A stretch of 64,000 nt of DNA from an uncultured Bacteroidia bacterium. GTDB lineage: Bacteria; Bacteroidota; Bacteroidia; Bacteroidales; Prolixibacteraceae. Below are positions 1-10,450 of the stretch, one piece after another; the stretch's first letter is position 1, and every line of letters starts with the position of its first letter. Location of the stretch: NCBI GenBank assembly GCA_903905505.1, contig CAIVGL010000022.1:83322-147321 (forward strand). The letters run 5' to 3'. The notes beneath the pieces are model-generated. The model worked only from the letters and a program-made list of their open reading frames with translations, made no database searches and was not told where the DNA came from. Position numbers and translations under genes: made by a program.

Positions 1-1
1 A

Positions 2-109
2 GGATTAGGCAAGTTAAACCGTCCGGTTGAACACAATGCTGTTCCAGAAGTGTTAGGTATGGTAAGAAAACTTCAGCACCTTTTGAAGGTCGAAGAAATA
101 AACGAATAA
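2..109 (+). CDS. rpmD: 50S ribosomal protein L30 (3' part, truncated by window edge)
   Basis: Frame 2 reads GLGKLNRPVEHNAVPEVLGMVRKLQHLLKVEEINE*, immediately upstream of rplO. Confidence 0.85.
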   Translation, partial: GLGKLNRPVEHNAVPEVLGMVRKLQHLLKVEEINE

Positions 110-121
110 TATTCTTTAGAT

Positions 122-568
122 ATGGAATTGCATAATTTAAAACCTGCTGAAGGCTCGATTAAGAAAGAGAAACGTATTGGCCGTGGACAAGGTTCTGGTC
201 ATGGTGGTACTTCAACTCGTGGTCATAAAGGGGCTAAATCAAGATCAGGTTACAAATCAAAACGTAGCTTTCAAGGTGGACAGATGCCACTTCAGCGTAC
301 CGTACCAAAATTCGGTTTCAGAAATGTGAACAGAGTAGAATACAAAGGTGTCAACCTTAGCTCTTTACAACTTCTTGCTGAAGGTAGTAGTCTTACTGTT
401 ATTGACTTCCAAGCTTTACAAGATGCTGGCTTTGCGGGTAAAAACGACAGAGTTAAAATTCTTGGAAACGGTGAGTTGAAATTAAAAATCAATGTTACTG
501 CTCATGCATTTTCGAAAAGTGCTAAGGAAGCCATTGAAAAACTTGCAGGTACTGCAGAAACACTATAG
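122..568 (+). CDS. rplO: 50S ribosomal protein L15
   Basis: MELHNLKPAEGSIKKEKRIGRGQGSGHGGTSTRGHKGAKSRSG; precedes secY. Confidence 0.97.
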   Translation: MELHNLKPAEGSIKKEKRIGRGQGSGHGGTSTRGHKGAKSRSGYKSKRSFQGGQMPLQRTVPKFGFRNVNRVEYKGVNLSSLQLLAEGSSLTVIDFQALQDAGFAGKNDRVKILGNGELKLKINVTAHAFSKSAKEAIEKLAGTAETL

Positions 569-573
569 ACCGG

Positions 574-1905
574 ATGAAAAAACTAATCGAGACACTTAAG
601 AACATCTATAAGATCGAGGATTTAAGATCGCGTCTTGGATTGACACTTTTGCTTATTGCCGTTTATCGCTTTGGCTCATTTGTCGTTCTTCCAGGTATCG
701 ATCCGAATCCAGCGAACTTCGAGTCGTTGAAAAGTCAGACTTCAGACGGGATTCTTGGTTTGTTAAACATGTTCTCAGGAGGTGCTTTTTCTAATGCGTC
801 AATCTTTGCGCTTGGAATCATGCCTTATATTAGTGCTTCGATCGTTATTCAGTTGTTGGGTTTTGCGGTTCCCTTTATTCAGCGTCTTCAAAAAGAGGGT
901 GAATCAGGTCGCCGTAAGATTAACCAGATGACCCGTTATCTAACGGTTATTATCTTAGTATTCCAAGGGTGGGCTTACCTAGCAAACCTTCGGTTCCAAC
1001 TACCTGAATCAGCTTTTGTGATGAGTGCATTCTCCTTTAATGTGAGCTCTACCATTGTTCTAGCTGCAGGTTCGATGTTTATTATGTGGCTTGGAGAACG
1101 TATTACAGACAAAGGGATTGGGAATGGAATCTCCATGATCATCATGATCGGAATCATTGCTCGTCTGCCTCACTCTGTAGTTCAAGAATTTGCAAGTCGC
1201 TTAGCAGAACAAGGAAAAGGATTCATTATGATCATTCTGGAAATGGTTATCTTCCTTTTCGTTATTGCCGCTACAATACTACTTGTTCAGGGAACACGTA
1301 AAGTGCCTGTTCAATATGCAAAACGAATTGTTGGCAACCGTCAATATGGTGGTGTTCGTCAATATATTCCATTGAAAGTTAATGCAGCTGGTGTAATGCC
1401 AATCATTTTTGCTCAAGCAATTATGTTTGTCCCAATCAGTTTGGCTGGCTTATTTGGTTCTGAAACAATGGGCCAATTAATGTCGTCATTCTCGGACTAT
1501 ACTGGCTTTGTTTATAATATTACGATGTTCCTTATGGTTATTATCTTCACCTATTTCTACACAGCCATTACGGTTAATCCGAATCAAATGGCTGATGACA
1601 TGAAAAAGAACGGAGGTTTTATTCCAGGTATTAAACCAGGTAAGCGGACATCTGAATACCTCGATGATGTGATGTCTAGGATTACTTTGCCAGGATCAAT
1701 TTTCTTGGGATTGATAACGATCCTTCCTGCATTTGCAATGGCACTCGGAGTTAACTCTGAGTTTGCTCACTTCTTTGGAGGAACTTCATTGTTAATCTTA
1801 GTAGGTGTTATCTTAGATACGTTACAACAGGTTGAGAGTCATTTGTTGATGCGCCATTACGATGGACTGTTAAAGTCAGGTCGTATTAAAGGTCGCACGG
1901 CATAA
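574..1905 (+). CDS. secY: Preprotein translocase subunit SecY
   Basis: 443 aa multi-TM protein with FGSFVVLPGIDP and GIGNGISMIIMIGI motifs; spc operon position. Confidence 0.97.
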   Translation: MKKLIETLKNIYKIEDLRSRLGLTLLLIAVYRFGSFVVLPGIDPNPANFESLKSQTSDGILGLLNMFSGGAFSNASIFALGIMPYISASIVIQLLGFAVPFIQRLQKEGESGRRKINQMTRYLTVIILVFQGWAYLANLRFQLPESAFVMSAFSFNVSSTIVLAAGSMFIMWLGERITDKGIGNGISMIIMIGIIARLPHSVVQEFASRLAEQGKGFIMIILEMVIFLFVIAATILLVQGTRKVPVQYAKRIVGNRQYGGVRQYIPLKVNAAGVMPIIFAQAIMFVPISLAGLFGSETMGQLMSSFSDYTGFVYNITMFLMVIIFTYFYTAITVNPNQMADDMKKNGGFIPGIKPGKRTSEYLDDVMSRITLPGSIFLGLITILPAFAMALGVNSEFAHFFGGTSLLILVGVILDTLQQVESHLLMRHYDGLLKSGRIKGRTA

Positions 1906-2288
1906 TTAAATTAGAGTATTAGCTGCAAAGCATACTATATATCAGCGAAAATTCAATAGATAGAATTGACCTGATGCGTTCTGTGAATATTTTTGAGGAT
2001 CGAAGTTTTAAGTATACTGTGTTTCTGGGATGAATAAAGGACTTTCTTTAAGTCTGAATTCGAACAGCTACTGTTTCATAATGATTGATTGCCATTTATC
2101 TGCTGGCAAACAAGCGCGGCAATATGAAACCTAAGGTTTTTCACTTTAGAGAATATATATTTAGTTCTGACTTTATAGTCTGGTCTCTCGCTAATTTCGC
2201 AAACGCAAACAACGCTTTTAAGCGTAAAGTAAAAGTTTTAAGAACAGTTCAACGCAGTACAAAAATTTTGGAGAAGTAATAAGTTTCT

Positions 2289-2510
2289 ATGTCAAAACAA
2301 GCATTTATAGAACAAGACGGAACCATTATTGAAGCATTGTCGAATGCAATGTTCAGAGTGGAATTACAAAATGGTCATGTGATCACAGCCCATATTTCGG
2401 GAAAGATGCGCATGCACTATATAAAGATTTTACCTGGTGACAAAGTTAAAGTTGAAATGTCACCTTATGACTTGAGTAAAGGAAGAATATCTTTCAGATA
2501 CAAAAATTAA
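2289..2510 (+). CDS. infA: Translation initiation factor IF-1
   Basis: [67 protein letters not shown]. Confidence 0.97.
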   Translation: MSKQAFIEQDGTIIEALSNAMFRVELQNGHVITAHISGKMRMHYIKILPGDKVKVEMSPYDLSKGRISFRYKN

Positions 2511-2521
2511 ATCGTAGGATT

Positions 2522-2638
2522 ATGAAAGTAAGGGCATCTATTAAAAAACGTAGTGCAGATTGTAAAATTGTCAGCCGTAAAGGCCGTCTCTACGTGATCA
2601 ACAAAAAAAACCCGAAGTACAAACAACGTCAGGGATAA
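2522..2638 (+). CDS. rpmJ: 50S ribosomal protein L36
   Basis: Manual translation [38 protein letters not shown]; below the ORF-track length cutoff. Confidence 0.95.
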   Translation: MKVRASIKKRSADCKIVSRKGRLYVINKKNPKYKQRQG

Positions 2639-2676
2639 TATGTTAATTTTGTAAGATTTTTAATTCGTATAAGAAT

Positions 2677-3054
2677 ATGGCTCGTATAGTTGGCGTAGAT
2701 ATACCAAATAATAAGAGAGGTGAGATCGCCTTGACTTATATTTATGGGGTAGGCCGTAGCCGCTCGCAAATGATTTTCGACAAAGCTGGCGTTGATAAAA
2801 ATATCAAAGTTAGTGATTGGAATGATGAGCAGCTAGGTGCAATTCGTAAGGTAATTACGGAAAGTTACAAGGTAGAAGGTGAATTGCGTTCTGAATACCA
2901 AATGTCGATCAAGCGATTGATGGATATTGGTTGTTATCGCGGAATTCGTCATCGTATCGGCTTGCCGGTTCGTGGACAGAGTACTAAGAACAATGCTCGA
3001 ACACGTAAGGGAAGAAAGAAAACAGTTGCAAATAAGAAAAAAGCCACTAAATAA
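2677..3054 (+). CDS. rpsM: 30S ribosomal protein S13
   Basis: [28 protein letters not shown]...[14 protein letters not shown]. Confidence 0.97.
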   Translation: MARIVGVDIPNNKRGEIALTYIYGVGRSRSQMIFDKAGVDKNIKVSDWNDEQLGAIRKVITESYKVEGELRSEYQMSIKRLMDIGCYRGIRHRIGLPVRGQSTKNNARTRKGRKKTVANKKKATK

Positions 3055-3066
3055 TCGGAAGTAACA

Positions 3067-3456
3067 ATGGCAAAAAAGACTGGAGTATCTAAGAAAAGAG
3101 TTGTGAACATCGAGGCTGTTGGACAGGCTCATGTATCATCCTCTTTTAATAATATCATCATCTCGATGACCAACAACAATGGAGAAGTTATCTCCTGGTC
3201 GTCAGCTGGTAAAAAAGGGTTTAGAGGGTCAAAAAAGAATACCCCTTATGCGGCACAAACTGCATCTGAGGAGTGTTCCAAGACCGCTTTTGACCTTGGA
3301 CTGCGTAAGGTGAAGGTTTTTGTTAAAGGACCGGGAAACGGACGTGAATCTGCTATTCGTGCAATGGCTAATGTTGGAATCCAGGTGACTGAGATTGTGG
3401 ACGTTACTCCATTACCACATAATGGATGTCGCCCTCCTAAACGTCGTCGTGTCTAA
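3067..3456 (+). CDS. rpsK: 30S ribosomal protein S11
   Basis: [44 protein letters not shown]...[17 protein letters not shown]. Confidence 0.97.
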   Translation: MAKKTGVSKKRVVNIEAVGQAHVSSSFNNIIISMTNNNGEVISWSSAGKKGFRGSKKNTPYAAQTASEECSKTAFDLGLRKVKVFVKGPGNGRESAIRAMANVGIQVTEIVDVTPLPHNGCRPPKRRRV

Positions 3457-3480
3457 TTAATCGTTTAAAAGTAAAATCAC

Positions 3481-4089
3481 ATGGCAAGATATATTGGACC
3501 TAAGTCCAAAATTTCAAGAAAATTCGGCGAAGCCATTTATGGTCCCGATAAAGCTTTTGAGCATAAGAACTTCCCTCCGGGAATGCATGGAAACAGCAAA
3601 CGCCGGAAAAAGGTTTCTGAGTACGGAACTCAGCTAAAAGAAAAACAAAAAGCGAAATTCATGTACGGTGTACTTGAACGTCAATTCCGTAACCTATTTG
3701 AAAAAGCGCATTCGCACAAAGGGGTTACTGGTACCGTTCTTTTACAGCTTCTTGAAAGTAGATTGGATAACGTGGTGTATCGTCTTGGTATTGCTCCAAC
3801 TCGCGCCGCTGCTCGTCAGTTGGTGTCACACAAACACATTGTTATCAATGGTTCTGTTGTAAATATTCCTTCCTATACCTTACGCCCAGGCGAAGTGGTT
3901 AGCGTACGTGAAAAATCGAAATCGCTTGTTGCGATTACTGATGCCTTAGCAACTCAAAGACACAATAAGTATCCTTGGTTGGAATGGGATGGCGATGCCA
4001 AATCTGGCACTTTTATGAGTGTTCCTAGCCGTGACGAAATTCCGGAAAATATCAAGGAGCAATTAATCGTCGAATTATATTCGAAATAA
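3481..4089 (+). CDS. rpsD: 30S ribosomal protein S4
   Basis: [26 protein letters not shown]...[34 protein letters not shown]. Confidence 0.97.
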   Translation: MARYIGPKSKISRKFGEAIYGPDKAFEHKNFPPGMHGNSKRRKKVSEYGTQLKEKQKAKFMYGVLERQFRNLFEKAHSHKGVTGTVLLQLLESRLDNVVYRLGIAPTRAAARQLVSHKHIVINGSVVNIPSYTLRPGEVVSVREKSKSLVAITDALATQRHNKYPWLEWDGDAKSGTFMSVPSRDEIPENIKEQLIVELYSK

Positions 4090-4107
4090 ATAATAATATT
4101 TAGGTTT

Positions 4108-5100
4108 ATGGCAATTCTAGCTTTCCAGAAGCCGGATAAGGTGATAATGATCGAGTCGGATAATCGAATTGGAAAATTCGAATTTCGTCCACTTGAGCCT
4201 GGTTACGGTATTACCATTGGTAATGCTCTCCGGAGAATTTTGTTATCGTCTTTAGAAGGGTACGCAATAACAACAATCAAAATAGAAGGGGTAGAACATG
4301 AATTCTCTACAATCCCTGGGGTAATTGAGGATGTAACCGAGATGATCCTTAACTTGAAACAAATCCGTTTCAAAAAGGTGGTCGATGATTTCGATAGCGA
4401 GAAAGTTTCTGTTTCAATCTTTGGACAGGATACTTTTAAAGCTGGCGATATCAACAACTTTATCACTGGGTTTAGAGTTCTTAATCCTGAGTTATTAATC
4501 TGCAACATGGAATCAGGCGTTAAACTTCAGATTGAACTTTCAATCGAAAAGGGTCGCGGCTATGTTCCTGGAGTGGAAAATAAACCAGCAGAAGAGGAAT
4601 TCGGTGTGATCCCTATCGATTCGATCTTTACACCAATCAAAAATGTAAAGTACGATATCGAGAACTATCGCGTAGAACAGAAAACAGACTACGAGAAATT
4701 GCTTCTTGAAATCACCACTGATGGTTCTATCTACCCGAAAGATGCGTTGAAGGAAGCAGCTAAGATTTTGATTTATCACTTCATGCTATTCTCCGACGAG
4801 AAAATCACCCTTGATTCTGACGAGAAATTTGCCAATGAAGAGTTCGATGAAGAGATTCTACATATGCGCCAACTTCTTAAAAATCGCTTGGTAGATCTTG
4901 ACCTTTCTGTTAGAGCCCTCAACTGCCTTAAAGCAGCTGATGTGGATACCCTAGGAGAATTAGTAACTTATAATCGTAACGACTTATTGAAATTCCGGAA
5001 TTTTGGAAAGAAATCATTAACCGAACTTGACGATTTATTGGTTAACCTCGGTTTGAGTTTTGGGATGGATATCAGTAAGTATAAATTAGACAAGGAATAA
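4108..5100 (+). CDS. rpoA: DNA-directed RNA polymerase subunit alpha
   Basis: [32 protein letters not shown] plus C-terminal alpha-CTD. Confidence 0.97.
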   Translation: MAILAFQKPDKVIMIESDNRIGKFEFRPLEPGYGITIGNALRRILLSSLEGYAITTIKIEGVEHEFSTIPGVIEDVTEMILNLKQIRFKKVVDDFDSEKVSVSIFGQDTFKAGDINNFITGFRVLNPELLICNMESGVKLQIELSIEKGRGYVPGVENKPAEEEFGVIPIDSIFTPIKNVKYDIENYRVEQKTDYEKLLLEITTDGSIYPKDALKEAAKILIYHFMLFSDEKITLDSDEKFANEEFDEEILHMRQLLKNRLVDLDLSVRALNCLKAADVDTLGELVTYNRNDLLKFRNFGKKSLTELDDLLVNLGLSFGMDISKYKLDKE

Positions 5101-5105
5101 TAGAA

Positions 5106-5741
5106 ATGAGACATAGAAAAAGTTTCAATCATTTAGGGAGAACTAGTTCTCATCGTCATGCGATGTTGGCTAATATGGCAAACTCACTAATTCTTCATAA
5201 AAGGATTAGCACAACGTTAGCCAAAGCTAAAGCACTGCGTGTATATGTAGAACCTATACTTACCCGTTCGAAAAGTGATACAACTCACAATCGTAGAGAG
5301 GTGTTTAGCCTTCTGCAAAGTAAGACTGTCGTTACTGAACTTTTCAGAGACATTGCTATAAAAATCGGTGATCGTCCAGGTGGCTATACCCGAATTTTGA
5401 AAGTTGGAAACAGATTAGGCGACAACGCTGAAATGTGTATCATCGAACTTGTAGATTACAATGAAAATATGCTCTCTGCAGGCAAGACAGAAACAACTAA
5501 AAAACGTAGGTCACGTAAGAAATCTGATGGCAGCGACAACGAAGCCCCTAAAGCTGAAGTGGTAGCTCCAAAAGCTGAAGTGATTGCTCCTGTAGTAGAA
5601 GCTGTAGTTGCAGCCGTTGTAGCTGAAGAAATCATTGAGGAGGTTATTGAAGAGACGACTGTTGACTCAGTTGAAGAATCAGAAGAAGTAGCTGAAGAAT
5701 CAGCTCCAGAAGCTCCAGAAGAAGAGAAAGCAGCTGAGTAA
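5106..5741 (+). CDS. rplQ: 50S ribosomal protein L17 with long acidic/Ala-rich C-terminal extension
   Basis: [45 protein letters not shown] core; low-complexity tail [16 protein letters not shown]...EEEKAAE. Confidence 0.95.
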   Translation: MRHRKSFNHLGRTSSHRHAMLANMANSLILHKRISTTLAKAKALRVYVEPILTRSKSDTTHNRREVFSLLQSKTVVTELFRDIAIKIGDRPGGYTRILKVGNRLGDNAEMCIIELVDYNENMLSAGKTETTKKRRSRKKSDGSDNEAPKAEVVAPKAEVIAPVVEAVVAAVVAEEIIEEVIEETTVDSVEESEEVAEESAPEAPEEEKAAE

Positions 5742-5760
5742 GTTCAGTTCAATATAGAAA

Positions 5761-5788
5761 AAAGGGCAACGGAAGTTGCCCTTTTTTT
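5761..5788 (+). terminator. Rho-independent terminator after rplQ
   Basis: AAAGGGCAAC-GGAA-GTTGCCCTTTTTTT hairpin plus T-run. Confidence 0.85.
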
Positions 5789-5911
5789 ATTGTTTTTTTT
5801 TAGCGCAAAACCTTTTTAAAGTTCCAGTTGTTAAAATATGAACATTAGTCTATTTTAGACTAATTCTTTATAAAATATTATATATATTTGAACGAATAAT
5901 CTAAGAATTAA

Positions 5912-7225
5912 ATGGACCACATTAAGAAGAAGCTTTTAGAAAAAGGGGAGAAGGAGCGCGCAGTAGTTAAGCGGTTGATCAGCGAGTTTGGAAACGTTGT
6001 CGTGGAATCTGTCAATATTGACCAGATTCTAACAGGGATGAAGGGGATGACCAGTTTATTGACTGTTACCTCCAAATTAGACCCTGAAAATGGCATCCGA
6101 TATCGAGGATATTCAATCCAAGAACTTCAAGAAAAACTGCCTAAGATAAGTCCTGATGGCGAACCTTTACCTGAAGGTCTCTTCTTGTTAATGCTTTTAG
6201 GTGAACTTCCTACCTTGGAGCAAACTCAGTCTTTAAGTAAAGATTGGTTTGAACGGAGCCATGTTCCAGATCACGTTAAAAAGGTGATCGATGCTATGCC
6301 ACTTGAGGCGAAGCCAATGACCCAGTTTAGTACCGCTATTATTTCAATGGCAACCGATTCATTATTCCAAAAAGCACATCGTTCAGGAATAAACAAAAAC
6401 GACTATTGGGATACGACTTACGAAGATGTCATGAACCTAATCGCTCGTCTTCCTGTAATCGCTGCCTATATCTATCGACGTACATTCAAAGACGGAACCT
6501 TTATTGAGCCAGATCCAAAGCTGGACTGGGCTGCTAACTTCGCACATATGATGGGCTATGACGATGAGGAGATTTATCGTTTGTTCAGAATGTATATGTG
6601 TATCCACGCCGACCACGAGGGTGGTAACGTGTCAGCACATGCTACTCACTTAGTCGGTACCGCACTTAGTAACCCATACTATTCATATGCTGCTGGAATG
6701 CTTGGATTGGCCGGACCTTTACATGGGTACGCGAATCAGGAAGTTATGTTCTGGATCTATGAAATGATTAAAGTGATCGGCGATGACGATGACAACGATG
6801 TTATCCGTGTCAAGATTGAAGCTTATGTTCGCAAAACAATCTCTGAAGGAAAAGTAATCCCAGGTTATGGTCATGCCGTGTTGCGTGTTACCGATCCTCG
6901 ATTTACGGCACAACAACAATTTGCTGAGAAATACGTAGAAGACGATAAGTTAATTAATATCGTCAATATGCTTTACGATATCGTCCCTCCAATCTTAAAG
7001 TCATTGGGCAAAGTGAAAAATCCTTGGCCTAATGTCGATGCATTCTCTGGCGCACTTCTTCAACACTATGGTATCTCTGAATACTTCTTCTATACCGTTA
7101 TGTTTGGTGTAAGTCGTGCACTTGGAGTATTAGCACAGTTGATCTGGGATAGAATGTATAACCTCCCTCTTGAAAGACCATCGTCAGAGACTCTCGAGTG
7201 GTTCAAAGAAAAAGCAGGAATTTAA
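5912..7225 (+). CDS. gltA: Citrate synthase, mitochondrial-like type
   Basis: HADHEGGNVSAHATHLVGTALSNPYYSYAAGMLGLAGPLHGYANQEV; PGYGHAVLRVTDPRF. Confidence 0.93.
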   Translation: MDHIKKKLLEKGEKERAVVKRLISEFGNVVVESVNIDQILTGMKGMTSLLTVTSKLDPENGIRYRGYSIQELQEKLPKISPDGEPLPEGLFLLMLLGELPTLEQTQSLSKDWFERSHVPDHVKKVIDAMPLEAKPMTQFSTAIISMATDSLFQKAHRSGINKNDYWDTTYEDVMNLIARLPVIAAYIYRRTFKDGTFIEPDPKLDWAANFAHMMGYDDEEIYRLFRMYMCIHADHEGGNVSAHATHLVGTALSNPYYSYAAGMLGLAGPLHGYANQEVMFWIYEMIKVIGDDDDNDVIRVKIEAYVRKTISEGKVIPGYGHAVLRVTDPRFTAQQQFAEKYVEDDKLINIVNMLYDIVPPILKSLGKVKNPWPNVDAFSGALLQHYGISEYFFYTVMFGVSRALGVLAQLIWDRMYNLPLERPSSETLEWFKEKAGI

Positions 7226-7245
7226 TTCCAATTTTATCGGATATT

Positions 7246-7279
7246 AAATAGGGGATTTCTAATCCCCTATTTTTTTTGC
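7246..7279 (+). terminator. Rho-independent terminator after citrate synthase
   Basis: AAATAGGGGATT-TCT-AATCCCCTATTT followed by T-run. Confidence 0.85.
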
Positions 7280-7407
7280 CTGTTTTACCCTCCTCTGATT
7301 TTGAGGTCTGGAATCCTCCGTTTTTTTGCCTTTTTTTTGTTAACTTTAATACGAAGTGATTGAAATTAAAAGATGACCTTAGGGTTTAATAAATTTTAAT
7401 AATTTGT

Positions 7408-7986
7408 ATGATGAAAAGTCTTAAAGGATCCCGTACCGAGCAAAATCTTCTGAAAGCATTTGCTGGAGAATCGCAGGCTGCAATGAGATACGATTATTTT
7501 GCGAAGCAAGCCAGGAAGGAGGGGTTGGAGCAAATTGCGGCAATCTTCGAAGAGAGTGGCGCAAATGAACGTGAACATGCCAAACGGTTTTTTAAGTTTC
7601 TCGAAGGGGGTTATGTCGAGATTAAGGCAACTTATCAAGCAGGTATTATCGGATCAACACTCGAGAATCTTAAAGCCGCAGCAGATGGTGAAAACGAAGA
7701 GTGGACTCATCTCTATATTGATTTCTCGAAAATAGCCGAAGAGGAGGGTTTTGCGGAGATCACTACCGTATTTAAGTTAATCTTAAAGGTTGAGAAAGGT
7801 CATGAAGAACGCTACCGCATACTCTATTCAAATCTTAATGATGGGAAAGTATTTGAAAGATCGGATAAGGTTGTATGGAAATGCAGAAACTGCGGATATT
7901 TGCATGAGGACAATAAAGCCCCTTTGATTTGCCCTGCCTGCTTGCATCCTCAGTCTTACTTCGAGATTAAGGATTCAAATTATTAA
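7408..7986 (+). CDS. Rubrerythrin
   Basis: Ferritin-like EN(L)..AFAGESQA and [12 protein letters not shown] helices; C-terminal rubredoxin-like [30 protein letters not shown]. Confidence 0.93.
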   Translation: MMKSLKGSRTEQNLLKAFAGESQAAMRYDYFAKQARKEGLEQIAAIFEESGANEREHAKRFFKFLEGGYVEIKATYQAGIIGSTLENLKAAADGENEEWTHLYIDFSKIAEEEGFAEITTVFKLILKVEKGHEERYRILYSNLNDGKVFERSDKVVWKCRNCGYLHEDNKAPLICPACLHPQSYFEIKDSNY

Positions 7987-8062
7987 TCTATTTAACAGGG
8001 GAATTATTGAGTAAATCCCCTGCCTATTTGATGAATATTTATTATCTGCGATATCAAAATCC

Positions 8063-8491
8063 CTATTCTGCAGTCGTATCGTGAACGATAAATGAAGTTG
8101 TCACTGGCATAATCTTGCTGTAAACTGCTGAAACACCACAATATCGTTCGTGAGATAAGTTTATCGCTTTCTGAAGCTTATCCTCCGGCAGGTCTTTGCC
8201 CCAAAACTCATAAATGATATGCATGTTGATGTAATGCACAGGCTGCTCCTCCGATTGGTCTGCTTCAACTTTGATGTCAAAATTAACAACTTCAACCCTC
8301 ATCTTTTTCAATATCGAGAGGACATCAATTCCAGTGCAGCCAGCTAGTGCCACTAACATAAGCGGCTTAGGCCTAGGACCTAAATTTTGACCTCCAAACT
8401 GCTCGCTAGCATCCAATAGAATCTTATGTCCATTCACATCGGCCTCAAATGCCATCCCTTGCTTCCACGAAATACTAATGTCTTGTTTCAT
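8063..8491 (-). CDS. OsmC/Ohr family protein
   Basis: LMLVALAGCTGIDVLSILKKM and LSHERYCGVSAVYSKIMPVTTSF carry the two OsmC-type cysteines. Confidence 0.88.
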   Translation of the reverse strand: MKQDISISWKQGMAFEADVNGHKILLDASEQFGGQNLGPRPKPLMLVALAGCTGIDVLSILKKMRVEVVNFDIKVEADQSEEQPVHYINMHIIYEFWGKDLPEDKLQKAINLSHERYCGVSAVYSKIMPVTTSFIVHDTTAE

Positions 8492-8523
8492 CTCTCCTGT
8501 TATTATTTTTGTAAAGTTAATGG

Positions 8524-8889
8524 TTATTCTGCTTCCACCTTTAAAACATCGCTAATTGCCGTTCTAAACGACTCTTTAGGCAAAGCCCCTTGAGCCATCT
8601 GTGGCTGTGCATTCAGTGGTATAAACAAAAGTGAAGGGATGCTCTGAATCCCAAATATCGCGGCTAGCTCTTGCTCCTGTTCCGTGTTGACCTTGTAAAT
8701 GACGAGCCTATTACCATATTCAGCCTGTAGTTGTTCCAGGATTGGCGCAACGGTTTTGCAGGGGCCACACCAATCGGCATAAAAATCTATGATGGCCGGA
8801 ACTGCACCTTCAAACTGCCAATCTTTATGGATTTCGTAATCGAATACTTTCGATTTAAAACTCTCTTTAGTCAAGTTTTCAAGTGCCAT
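8524..8889 (-). CDS. Thioredoxin family protein
   Basis: IDFYADWCGPCKTVAPILEQLQAEY (WCGPCK active site), SIPSLLFIP. Confidence 0.95.
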   Translation of the reverse strand: MALENLTKESFKSKVFDYEIHKDWQFEGAVPAIIDFYADWCGPCKTVAPILEQLQAEYGNRLVIYKVNTEQEQELAAIFGIQSIPSLLFIPLNAQPQMAQGALPKESFRTAISDVLKVEAE

Positions 8890-8911
8890 CTCTTCTAGAA
8901 TTAAATTAATT

Positions 8912-8922
8912 TGCTAATAGCA
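8912..8922. promoter_or_regulatory. Candidate MarR operator site 1
   Basis: TGCTA-A-TAGCA palindrome (TTGCTAATAGCAA in context) just upstream of the thioredoxin start. Confidence 0.5.
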
Positions 8923-8985
8923 ATTATTGTGGAACAAATATATTAATTTTAATCGGAATTAAAAAATAAGCTATAAAAATAAATG

Positions 8986-8996
8986 TGCTACTAGCA
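8986..8996. promoter_or_regulatory. Candidate MarR operator site 2
   Basis: TGCTA-C-TAGCA palindrome, 11 bp upstream of the putative -33 element of the MarR gene. Confidence 0.5.
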
Positions 8997-9006
8997 AAAA
9001 ATGTGC

Positions 9007-9036
9007 TTGGAAATAGAATTCATCTTTCTAGCTTTG
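9007..9036 (+). promoter_or_regulatory. Bacteroidota-type promoter of the MarR gene
   Basis: TTG (9007-9009), 19-nt spacer, TAGCTTTG (9029-9036), matching the TTTG/TAnnTTTG pattern. Confidence 0.6.
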
Positions 9037-9054
9037 TAGAAAGATAATATTCCC

Positions 9055-9471
9055 ATGGCAACTTCTCCTCGATTAACCGATCTCATTTATGAATTAAAGA
9101 GACGGTGTGTGCAAATTGACCAACAACTCATGTTCGATTTAAAAATTTCACAATCTGAATTGCTATTTTTCTCCTCTGTTGCACATTGCAAGACAATGAG
9201 CAGTCCTGAGCTTGCCAAGCAGATGGATCTGTCGTTATCAAGGGTAAGCCGGGTTGTTGAAACCTTAGTTGTGAATGGATATTTGGATCGGCAAACTGAT
9301 TCTGACGATCGAAGAGCTATTCGGTTGTGTCTTACTCCTAGTGGAAAATTGATCAAAAATAAGATAGACGAAGCACGGCAATTGTGCGAGAATCGGTTGT
9401 TAAAGAGCATTCCGCCTAACGATGCAGAGCGTTTTGAGCAGATTTTCTCGAAGCTTCTAGGTCAATTGTAG
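9055..9471 (+). CDS. MarR family transcriptional regulator
   Basis: wHTH: SSPELAKQMDLSLSRVSRVVETLVVNGYLDRQTDSDDRRAIRLCLTPSGK. Confidence 0.93.
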   Translation: MATSPRLTDLIYELKRRCVQIDQQLMFDLKISQSELLFFSSVAHCKTMSSPELAKQMDLSLSRVSRVVETLVVNGYLDRQTDSDDRRAIRLCLTPSGKLIKNKIDEARQLCENRLLKSIPPNDAERFEQIFSKLLGQL

Positions 9472-9603
9472 TCTTAGCATAAATTCAACGGTTTATTTGT
9501 GGTGTAAAAGAATTTTAATTCGGTGTGATTTACCGTTTAATTTTCCCCTGTTTTTCAGGGAATATAACTAAATTGCGTCGAAATTCATTAACGGTCATTC
9601 AGG

Positions 9604-10440
9604 GTGAAAAAAGTTTCAATTCAAGGTATCAAAGGTTCATTTCACGAAGATGCTGCTCGTCGTTATTTTGACGATGAGGTAGAGATTGTGGAGTGCAAAT
9701 CGTTTCGCAGTGTTTGCGAGCAGATTGATGAAGACAAAGTAGATTATGCGGTATTGGCCATTGAAAATTCTATAGCTGGGAGCATTCTTCAGAACTATAC
9801 CTTGATCCGGGATTTTCATCTTCGTGTTATCGGGGAGATTTATATTCATATTCAGATGAATCTAATGGTTCTTCCAGGTGTACGGAAGAAAGATATTAAA
9901 GAGATTTATTCGCATCCGATGTCATTTTTGCAATGTGCTGAATATCTTGAAAAATATTTTCCAAATGTTGAAACCAAAGAGCTTGGCGACAATGCTGCCG
10001 TAGCTCGACTTATTGCGAAGGATAAGATTCCCTATGCCGCTGCGATCAGCAATGTTCGATCGGCTCAACTATATGGCTTGGAGATTATCGATAAGGGAAT
10101 TGAGAGTAATAAGAAAAACTATACTCGTTTTCTGATCTTAGCCAAACACAATACAACCCCTGATAATTCAAATAAAGCCTCTATATGCTTCGAAGTTGGT
10201 CATCTTCATGGAGCCTTAGCAAAGGTGCTAAACATATTTGCTGAGCATGAGATTAACCTAACTAAAATTCAATCGCTACCGATCATTGGAAAACCAAACG
10301 AGTACTCTTTTCATGTGGATATCGAATGGGATTTAATGGAAAACTATGAGAAAGCAATTCACATGGTTCTTAAAAATGTATCGAGCATGGCGATTCTTGG
10401 CGAGTATGTAAGAGGAGAAGTTGCTATTCACAACGAATAA
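9604..10440 (+). CDS. pheA: Prephenate dehydratase (GTG start), with ACT domain
   Basis: KKVSIQGIKGSFHEDAARRYF; YAVLAIENSIAGSI; NYTRFLIL; C-terminal ACT KVLNIFAEHEINLTKIQSLPI. Confidence 0.92.
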   Translation: MKKVSIQGIKGSFHEDAARRYFDDEVEIVECKSFRSVCEQIDEDKVDYAVLAIENSIAGSILQNYTLIRDFHLRVIGEIYIHIQMNLMVLPGVRKKDIKEIYSHPMSFLQCAEYLEKYFPNVETKELGDNAAVARLIAKDKIPYAAAISNVRSAQLYGLEIIDKGIESNKKNYTRFLILAKHNTTPDNSNKASICFEVGHLHGALAKVLNIFAEHEINLTKIQSLPIIGKPNEYSFHVDIEWDLMENYEKAIHMVLKNVSSMAILGEYVRGEVAIHNE

Positions 10441-10450
10441 ATTTTCAGTT

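Noticed and set aside
2085-2279. 64-aa ORF between secY and infA
   Set aside because: No recognisable domain and overlaps the likely infA upstream region; not called as a gene
2833-3132. 99-aa minus-strand ORF
   Set aside because: Antisense to rpsM/rpsK, Cys/Ser-rich spurious translation
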